From the NCBI RefSeq assembly GCF_000001735.4, contig NC_003075.7, forward strand, positions 15,129,001-15,193,000: 64,000 bases of DNA. Direction: 5' to 3'. The position numbers and the translations under genes are program-made. The notes below the pieces were generated by a model, which made no database searches, had not been told where the DNA came from, and saw only the letters and a list, made by a program, of their open reading frames with translations. The first letter of the stretch is position 1. Every line of letters starts with the position of its first letter. Positions 56,080 to 64,000 of this stretch are shown here, piece after piece. Source of the DNA: Arabidopsis thaliana. Taxonomy: Eukaryota > Streptophyta > Magnoliopsida > Brassicales > Brassicaceae.

Positions 56080-56950
56080 TTAGATATTGATTTTGAAGAG
56101 AAAAATAATTTGTTGTTCTTTGTCAAATTAATAGTATAAATTTTTAGACAAAAATCTTTACTATGAGTCAAGCGAACCCACTTTAACATGTAGTATTTTA
56201 CTGAACATTTCCAAATTACAAGACCTCATCATCCAATATAGAATACACTCACTCGCCTGATGAGTGATCCAATCCTCAAAAAGCATAGTAACAATTATAA
56301 TAATGCATTTATTCCAATTTGATATTTGAAATAAACAAAGATATTTTTGTGGAGATTCATCTAGTTTTTGCTTTCTAGAAATATTTTTTATGGTATAATT
56401 CGAGAAGAAGCGATTAGTCGTGGGAAACATTTGATAGTTTAGTCTTATTTTTATGTACCAGTGACGTCGGTGATGGCAATGTATGTATATGGCTTTGTGT
56501 AACAAATACATTCTGACGTTTGTGTTTTTGTGACTGTGTCTTTGTTTGCCTCAAAATTCAAATTTTAACACTTTTTAAATAAGCCAATAAAAAAAAAAAG
56601 GAAAACACTTTTTTGTCTTTAGCTACCAAGGTAGACAAATTATTTGAAACTTGGAATATTTTAGGAATGTGTTTGGCTTCAAAAATAGTGAGATGAACAA
56701 ATAAATTCTAGATTTTGGATATATGAGTTTCCATAAGAAACAAAACAAATATTTCAATTTATGAATTAGATTAAAAATTTCTTAACATGAGATACCTTGT
56801 TTAGAGAACAAAGATATTTCTTTTAGAAACAAGCGTCTTCACCGGCCAGTCACGTGACGAATGGAAAACGGAACAGACAAAAAATCTGCAGAACACAAAA
56901 AAAAAAAAAAAACATGCGTGGCATGAACAATACGGTTCGGTCTCCATCTC
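56080..56950. other. AT-rich spacer between trihelix and ChaC genes
   Basis: About 870 bp of AT-rich sequence with an A-run near 56897-56912. I see no gene. The right end probably holds the ChaC promoter; TATAAAT lies near 56956. Confidence 0.5.
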
Positions 56951-57254
56951 TCTCTCTATAAATGCTCTTCTTCCCACACATCGCCTCCTCCTCATTAAGA
57001 TACATCTCGAGAAGCAGAGCAGAGAGAAAGAGATTCCGAGAGAGAGAGAGAAGGAGGGAGAGAAGGAGCTTAGTGGTCTCATTACCATTACCAGCTCCAT
57101 ACGAACCGAAACGACGCCGTTCGCTCAACCCTTTTCTCTGCAATCTCTCTTCCTCCCACGAGTTTCTCAGCTTTTCTCGGATCATCTAATTAAGAGAGGA
57201 GATCTTGTCTCACGGTGGGATTGATTTTTCTCTTCACGAAGATCGTGTTCCAGG

Positions 57255-57836
57255 GTAAAGTTTTGATTTTTATTCATCTTACTCATTTTGGTTAAAGTAG
57301 CTTCTGTTCTCAGCGATTTTCTCTGTCTCGTGTTTATGTTTATTGTAGTTCAGGAAATGTTCTTACTGTTCTGTTTGATTATATGATTATTGCACCAAAT
57401 CTGGCTAGAAAAAGTCAATACCTTTTTCCCTTCTTTCTAGAATTTGGGAACACTGTTTACTAGATTTTTGTCTTTGTTCCAAAAGTTTGTTCATTCATGT
57501 CATTTACGGGTTATAACTGCACCACCATTGCTATGGAACGCATAACCTACCTAGAAAATCTTCCTTGCTTTTCAAAATAAAGAAAGGGAGAAGATTTGAT
57601 TCTTTTATGAACTCTGAGCTGTCCTGAAGAGAACCCAATATTTGAGCTTATCTGTTTACATTTAAAGAGGAAGTGACAATAGAAACGCTGGTCCATCGTG
57701 ATTTGTCTTACTTGTTTAGCTCTTGTCTTGTCTTTACTACATGGTGCCTTTTTCTGGCATTTACCATCCACAAAATCATGATTTGTGTCTAAATCTTAGA
57801 TTTTGTCTTTTTTTTTGTGTGTGTGTATGTACAGCA
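57255..57836 (+). other. Leader intron of the ChaC gene
   Basis: A GA-rich 5' leader (about 56985-57250) ends at a GT donor near 57255, and a T-rich tract leads to the acceptor TGTACAG at 57836, just before the start codon. Such an intron of about 580 bp in the 5' UTR is common in strongly expressed plant genes. Confidence 0.6.
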
Positions 57837-57850
57837 ATTAACTGCAGAAA

Positions 57851-59278
57851 ATGGTGATGTGGGTCTTTGGCTATGGCTCTCTTGTGTGGAACCCAGGATT
57901 TCACTACGATGAGAAAGTGTTAGGTTTCATCAAGGGATATAAACGTGTCTTTGATCTTGGTAACCCTTTTCTGTTAAGATAACAGTTTTGGTTCTTTGCG
58001 TATTTGATTGATTTATCTATTCGTCCCAGCTGTTGATTATTGATTGATTGATTTGTGTTTTGATTTGACTTGGTAGCTTGCATTGATCATAGAGGTACAC
58101 CAGAACACCCTGCAAGAACTTGCACCCTCGAGAAAGCTGAAGAAGCCATATGCGTAAGTAGCTATTCTTAATATGTGTATAGGATCTTAGAGTCTGTTCA
58201 TGAGGCCTGCTTGTTACTCACACATTATTCTTTTCTTACTAACATTCCAATACTTTCTTGACAGTGGGGTACTGCATTCTGTGTCCGTGGAGGACCAGAA
58301 AAAGAACGTCTGGCTATGGAGGTATGTCCTTGCATCTGAAAACTAGATCGCTTGATGTATCATGGTCATGCCTTTGTGTTGATCTTTCTATTTGTACACA
58401 GTACTTGGAACGTAGAGAGTGTGAATATGATCTCAAGACAAGTGTAGACTTTTACAAGGTGAGTCAGGACTCAGCCGAGATTATTGAATAAGCCTATTAT
58501 TCCTTATGCTACTAAAAATTGACCTCAAAAGTTTCTTCCTTACACAGGAAGATGATCCTCTAAAGCCAGCTGTAACTGGAGTGATAGTGTAAGTTGTTTC
58601 CTATGACACGGATCCATCAACAGCTGTTCTCACATCGATTTTTATTTTCTTCTACAAATCTTTGTGTTGTGATTTTGATGGATGCATTTCTTTACAATCT
58701 TCAGATTCACTTCTACTCCTGACAAGGTCTCCAACAAGTATTATCTCGGACCTGCGCCATTAGAAGACATGGCAAGGTATACACTTAGCTTCCAGCCCAA
58801 TTTCTTCTGTTCCTTTAGTTTATGTGCCAGATTCTTGTCCTCACACTTAGCTGTTATTTTGTATATTCAAAGACAAATCGCGACAGCCAATGGACCATGT
58901 GGTAACAACAGAGATTATCTCTTCCTGCTCGAGAAGGCAATGCACGACATTGGTTAGTCCAAGCTCCATTTGAAGTCTTTATATGAATAGAACATCTGCC
59001 CAGGCTTTGTAGTCAAAGGTTCTGACCTTGATGGTTTTAAGAGAGACATTGTTTTTGATGTGTTAAGCCATTTTTTATTTCACACAGGGCATGAGGAGGA
59101 CTATGTTATAGAGCTGGCAAACGAGGTGAGGAAGGTTCTGGCCGAGTCCTCGACTAAGAAGGTGACACCGGTGAAGGAATCAAGAGCAAGCCGTGTAGCT
59201 AACAAGTCGAAGAACAATGTCCCCACGGCTCATCAGATACTACCTCATCATCCAGAAGCTGTTGCCACTACAATATAA
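57851..59278 (+). CDS. GGCT2;2: ChaC-like gamma-glutamylcyclotransferase
   Basis: Degrades cytosolic glutathione to 5-oxoproline and Cys-Gly, feeding glutathione turnover and sulfur reuse. Eight exons from ATG 57851 ([20 protein letters not shown]) to TAA 59276-59278; the spliced product is about 225 residues. The YGSL substrate-loop motif is at residues 8-11. Further blocks are [30 protein letters not shown], the YLERREC Glu region, and [20 protein letters not shown] plus [20 protein letters not shown]. The C-terminal 50 residues are Lys/Ser/His-rich and variable. The start codon is right behind the leader intron. Matches the plant GGCT2 family; GGCT2;2 is assigned from remembered position. 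Confidence 0.92.
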
Positions 59279-59591
59279 CTCTTGTAGTTTTCTTCTTAAT
59301 TGGCTTTAGAGATGAGTGAAATCAGGTCTTTTTTTTAATAATAATAACAAAGTAAGTTTGTTTTCTGAGTAGAGAAGTGTAATCTTTGTGTGTTTCGAAC
59401 TTTGTTGTCTTGTGTGTTGTCCTAACGAGTGCCTACTTGTGCACCTTTTGAAGAAGATTAAAGCTAAAACAAAGTTTATAAACTAACGTAAGATCGAACA
59501 ACATACGTCACATTTCAACAAAATGCAAAACCTTAGAGAAAACTTGATAACATTCCTAATTCCTTCACCGTGGGAGCAAATAACTGAAATG

Positions 59592-59720
59592 TGTATCGAG
59601 CTTGTATTTGGAAGATCCATGGACAAGTAGGTATTGGGCTTGTATTTGGAAGGGCCATGAGGACAAATATGTATTGGGCTTTTATTTGGAAGGTCCATGA
59701 GGACAAATAGATATTGGGCT
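59592..59720. repeat. 40-bp minisatellite, about 3.3 copies, carrying TGGGCT
   Basis: The unit TATTGGGCTTGTATTTGGAA followed by G(G/A)(T/G)CCATGAGGACAAATA begins at about 59593 (degenerate), 59631, 59671 and 59711 (partial). The period is 40 bp between the last three starts. The TGGGCT site II core is present in three of the four starts, and the second unit also has GGGCCA. It lies 200-335 bp upstream of the PBA1 start codon. Confidence 0.85.
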
Positions 59721-59926
59721 TTCACGTTTTTTATCTGTCGCCTAACAAAACAAAAAAAAAAAGTAAAACCAAAAAAAAGAAAGGAGAGAGGCCGACTTGG
59801 GGTATAAGCCAGAGTTCTTCTTCTTTTTCAAGCTTCTTCTTCTCATCAGTCATCACCGGAATCTAATTTATACTCGCAAAACTCAGCGATTCGTTTCGTT
59901 TCTGACAAGTTTCCAATTCTACAGCA

Positions 59927-61935
59927 ATGGATCTCAATCTCGATGCACCTCACTCCATGGGAACGACCATCATCGGCGTCACTTACAATGGAGGTGTCGT
60001 CCTCGGAGCCGACTCACGTACCAGCACCGGTGAGATTTCCCCCCTTCTCTACTTTTCTAGGGTTTTAGTTCCTCTTCGTTGGGTTTGTATTTGAGTTTTG
60101 TTTTCGTTTCAATCGGAACAAAGAATAATCCTAATCGATTGTTCTATTTGGGTAATTTAGAGAAAGCTGTTAAATTTGGGATCTGTTGTAAATTACTCGC
60201 GCAGGTATGTACGTAGCGAATCGAGCTTCTGATAAGATTACACAACTGACAGATAATGTCTACGTCTGCCGCTCTGGATCGGTAATAATCTCTCTTAGGG
60301 ATTTCATTTTTGTTTTTGTTTGACCTGTTCTGCTGTGGAAACTGTTTAGCTTGCTAGACTTCTTATTGAATCTCTTTTGCTTACTGGGTTTCTTACTCGA
60401 ATGTTTGTTGTTCTTGATTTACTTGCAAATGGGATATTGATTACAACAAGCTCTCTTCTTGTTCCTTTTGCAGGCTGCTGATTCTCAAGTTGTATCTGAC
60501 TATGTCCGCTACTTCCTTCACCAGCATACGTGAGTGTCTTGATTGACGAAGCTGCATGACTTGATACTTATGCTATCTTATATATCCGGATGATTTAATA
60601 ATTCGTTTTCTTATGATTTGCAGAATTCAGCATGGACAACCCGCAACTGTTAAGGTTTCTGCCAACCTTATCAGGATGCTCGCATATAATAACAAGGTAC
60701 AAGTTTGCTTTTAAGCTTGCCGTTTGGTTTGGTTGTTTTACCAGCAATTTAGACTAAGAGTAGTGAGGAATGTGGATGTTGTTCCATTTTCTTGTAGAGA
60801 AAACATACCCATACTCGACTCAATCACGGATAACTTTTGTTTGGAAGTTTGACCCTGGGAAATATGACAGTTTGCTTATGTTTTTATTGCTTTATTATGA
60901 CTAAAGCTGAAAATTTTGGGGCATAGAGATTGATGTTACATGTCAAACCTAGGATGCTAGTATTTATGAATCTCTTGTTGTTCGTAGTGTTACTGTTATG
61001 GTTGTTCTCTAGTCTAAAGTACGAACACTATTAATGGAAATGTAGAAAGTCTCTGTTGTAATGCTACTGTATGTAGTGCTCAAGAAGTATCTCAGTTTTC
61101 TATACTCCAAATCATATCCAGTTTGTTATTGTATGGTGATTCCTTGTTTTGATTACATGGATTGTTAACTGAAACATTGTATGTCTTTGTTGAGCAGAAC
61201 ATGCTCCAAACTGGTCTCATCGTTGGAGGATGGGATAAATATGAGGGTGGGAAGATCTACGGGATCCCACTCGGTGGAACTGTAGTCGAGCAACCGTTTG
61301 CCATTGGAGGTAAAAACTATATTGTTATGAGTCTTATGATATTTAGGTTTTAACAAAGATGTATTCGATTAATTGGTCTTTGCTATTTACTAACTTGAAT
61401 GGTCCCTTTGCTTCTGTTAACAACTAATGGAATTGTGTGTGTTTGTGTAGGCTCTGGTTCGAGCTATCTCTACGGGTTCTTCGACCAGGCTTGGAAAGAT
61501 AACATGACCAAAGAAGAAGCAGAGGTAACGCGGTTCACATCACTGTATCTGCATATGCAAAAATCTCACAAACCCCATTTGTATAACTGGTCGTTGCTAT
61601 TGTATTTACGCTTGTGTATTTATATTGCAGCAACTTGTTGTGAAGGCGGTTTCACTAGCCATCGCCCGTGATGGAGCCAGTGGTGGTGTCGTACGGACTG
61701 TCATAGTAAGATCTTTCTCTGACCAGAAGCTCGCTGAAGCGAAACTTATGTAACCTCCTTAATGGTACTTAATTGGCAAACTGTTTTTGATGTTTTTGAA
61801 CAGATCAACTCAGAGGGAGTGACGAGAAACTTTTACCCTGGAGATAAGTTGCAGCTTTGGCACGAAGAATTGGAGCCCCAAAACTCACTCTTAGACATTC
61901 TGAACGCTGCTGGTCCTGAACCAATGGCCATGTGA
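59927..61935 (+). CDS. PBA1: 20S proteasome subunit beta type-6 (beta1)
   Basis: Caspase-like (post-acidic) catalytic subunit of the 20S proteasome core, in cytosol and nucleus; in Arabidopsis PBA1 is linked to caspase-3-like activity during the hypersensitive response. Start ATG 59927 ([20 protein letters not shown]), stop TGA 61933-61935, about eight exons, 233 residues. The short propeptide ends at MG, exposing the N-terminal Thr nucleophile (residue 13). The catalytic Asp (GADSRTS) and Lys (NRASDKI) follow in the right places, and [14 protein letters not shown] with the C-terminal [18 protein letters not shown] are typical of beta1. All catalytic residues are intact. The promoter side carries the 40-bp TGGGCT repeat. 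Confidence 0.96.
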
Positions 61936-62318
61936 TCTGCAAACAACGATCATTATCTTACTCTGTTGGGCAAACATTTTAGATATTTCATTACAGTTTC
62001 CAGTGTCTTTAAGACTTTAAACTCTGTTTGAGGTTCTGTTGTAATGAATGACCCGATCTTTCTGTTTTAAACGGATATCGTGTTTCTTATGGCTATGGTT
62101 TTAATTCCTCTGTTCTCGAATCGATCCAGTAGAAATGTTAGCCATCTTCTCCGAAATTGATTTTCAGTTCTTTTTTAGTGACCAAGAGTTTATGGTGAAA
62201 AAACATCGTTCAAAATAGTAATCACAACCTTTTATATGCTTGACACGTGGCGGGACAAGGGACACTTGAACTTCTACTCAGTCGCAGGAACTGGACGGAG
62301 TAGGAGAGACAAAGAAGG

Positions 62319-63337
62319 ATGAGTATGTTGTCAGGGAAAGCTGCTTACGATCTCTTTGTCTATGGCAGTCTCCAGGAACCCGAAGTCGTATACGTGCTTC
62401 TTAATCGCGTCCCTGACCATGTCTCCGCCGTACTCTCCGGCTTGTGCGTTTATCTCTGACTCTATCTGTCTTGATTTCGTTCGTTTTTGGATCCAATTGA
62501 TGTTTTGATTAACGGCGATTCTGGGATATCAGTCACAGGTTTAGACTCAAAGGCCGTGTCTATCCAACAATTCTACCGGACGGTACCGGAAAAGTCAACG
62601 GAAAGGTTCATTAATCATCCCTGATTCCCTTTTTCACATTCGTTTCTTTGTATGTACTATGTATGTAGAAGGATGGAAAACACTAGGACAAGCCATAGAG
62701 GAACGTTAAGGCCATTGTTCTTTTGTGTTATTGTGTAGAGACGATTTTGTTGCCCTCCTTGTTTAGTGTATACTGTTAATATTGAGATTTTTCAAAATTT
62801 TGAAGTACTGTGTTGGTCTTGCAGGTGCTAAAGGGCATAACAGATGATGAACTGAAGATGTTAGATGAGTTTGAAGATGTTGAATATGACAGAAAGACTG
62901 TTGAAGTAATGCTGACGGTAATTACATTTTTGACTGGAACAACTAATTCTTACATATTGGATTAGGTTTTATTAAGATAAGATTCTGATTAAAACCTTTT
63001 GATGCTTTGTCATCTGCAGGATACTTCAGAGAAGCTGCAAGTCGAAACATATGTATGGAAGAACAAAGATGATCCGGATCTTTATGGAGAATGGGATTTC
63101 GAGGTTTGTAATCTTATACCATATTCTAGCTTATTGTTTTTAGTCTGTGAAAGGTTCAAATCTTTATAAATGTTCACACTGTGTTAGGAATGGAGACAAC
63201 ATGACAAGGAAGATTTCGTAACAGCGACCAAGAAGTTTCTGGAAAATAGGAGATTACCAGAAGCAAAGACGAGGATGGACACATTCAAAACATTCTTTAA
63301 GCAGGATCTTGAGAATGGGAAACCTCTGGACTCTTGA
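62319..63337 (+). CDS. AIG2-like (gamma-glutamylcyclotransferase-fold) family protein
   Basis: Five exons from ATG 62319 (MSMLSGKAAYDLFVYGSLQE) to TGA 63335-63337; about 170 residues. The protein shows the cyclotransferase-fold YGSL motif (residues 15-18), FRLKGRVYPTILPDGTGKVN, the conserved acidic DEFEDVEYDR segment and VETYVWKN, then a charged helix (ATKKFLENRRLPEAKTRM). The family includes AIG2, induced by AvrRpt2 in a resistance-gene-dependent way; the enzymatic substrate of plant members is not settled. The first of two nearby Met codons (62319 and 62325) is used. No disruption was seen. Confidence 0.88.
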
Positions 63338-64000
63338 TGATACTTGCACTTATACTAGAGTGACTGCTATTGCTTCACTTGAAATAAGACTTGTGGAACA
63401 ATGCTTCTTGGCATGTTTTGAAGAAATCGAATGTTCATGACTTTTGTGAAACTACTAGCGAGAACTGAATTGGGCTTGCATGATCATTTAATCAGACGAA
63501 CTCGTATGAGTTATGATTTGTAATTTCATTGAAAAGTTACTGTGTTTTTACAAATGATGAGTGCCTTAGAAAATAAGCATATCTATTGTTTCTCTAATTG
63601 TCTTTTAGCTCATAACTTTGAATACCAATCTTCTTAAAAGCAGTAAACTATGAGTCATGGACGTTCAGTCACAATAAATTTTTAAGATTCCGAGGCCTAT
63701 GGTTTGTTCATGTTAGATCTCTTGCTGGATCTTGCTGTCTTTGATATAACCTGCATTTCCTTCTAGTTGCTCATATAATCATAACTATTCAGTATCCTCG
63801 AGATCAGGTTCAGGAGATGATTACACATGTGTTATTGAGTGATTGCTTTAGATGGTGGTAAGTCTCAGGGTGCAGATGTCATGTGACTTTTCCGTTTTAT
63901 CAGATCTCACTGCTTAAGCTTTGACTTTGACCATCCCTTAAACCAGGTGATCACAGAGGACATATCATTCCATGAATGCCTCCTTCTCTCTCTCTCTTGA
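63338..64000. other. 3' flank of the AIG2-like gene, no gene seen
   Basis: AT-rich 3' UTR and intergenic sequence to the window end, closing in a short CT run (63987-63997) that may belong to the leader of the next gene. Confidence 0.5.

Noticed and set aside
1..64000. CRISPR arrays, operons, phage or bacterial defence systems
   Set aside because: The window is plant nuclear DNA. No regularly spaced dyad repeats with unique spacers and no prokaryotic gene clusters were seen. The bacterial-type topoisomerase is an intron-rich nuclear gene for an organelle protein.
1..64000. Intact transposons (LTR, TIR or LINE)
   Set aside because: No reverse transcriptase, integrase or transposase reading frames were recognised. 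The A25 run and captured fragments near 31-33 kb are suggestive only and had no convincing terminal repeats by eye.

Overview
This window is plant nuclear DNA. The genes are split by many short introns with GT..AG borders and T-rich acceptors, the spacers are AT-rich, and several promoters carry TGGGCC/TGGGCT (site II) and telo-box motifs. The proteins and their order match, from memory, the lower arm of Arabidopsis thaliana chromosome 4, roughly At4g31110 to At4g31310. Locus names come from recognition and were not checked by a search.

Layout, left to right: the 3' end of a wall-associated-kinase-like gene (+); a DUF1997 gene (+); PRMT5/SKB1 (-); a DUF1218 four-TM protein (-); about 2.8 kb of AT-rich spacer; a GPI-anchored GH17/X8 beta-1,3-glucanase (+); endonuclease V (-) and DCAF1 (+) on a divergent promoter; a Raf-like kinase (-, RAF28); cytosolic aspartyl-tRNA synthetase (+, IBI1); a rearranged 3.4 kb stretch; a SWAP/CID RNA-binding protein (-) and an organellar-type type IA DNA topoisomerase (+) on a second divergent promoter; a USP-domain receptor-like cytoplasmic kinase (-); nucleoredoxin (-); an LRR receptor pseudokinase (-, PRK7); tRNA-Arg(ACG); a trihelix protein (-); a ChaC gamma-glutamylcyclotransferase (+); proteasome subunit beta1 PBA1 (+); and an AIG2-like protein (+).

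The genes are mostly unrelated housekeeping and signalling loci, as is usual in a plant euchromatic arm. There is no operon-like system. Two functional pairs lie near each other but are probably coincidental: protein turnover (DCAF1 substrate receptor, PBA1 protease) and the gamma-glutamylcyclotransferase-like fold (ChaC and AIG2-like, flanking PBA1).

The most interesting material is not a new system but recent local rearrangement. An inverted fragment of the DCAF1 acidic-tail exon sits in the spacer upstream of the Asp-tRNA synthetase. A partly deleted copy of the last exon of the SWAP gene lies 2.5 kb from its parent, with a short insertion that looks templated at the deletion. A frameshifted, intron-containing xanthine dehydrogenase fragment lies between the two copies. 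The topoisomerase gene has an exon-intron-exon tandem duplication of about 565 bp, and DCAF1 has an internal 54-codon duplication. Short tandem duplications of TGGGCC/TGGGCT-containing segments sit in promoter regions. Two introns, in the topoisomerase and DUF1997 genes, are multiples of three and free of stops.
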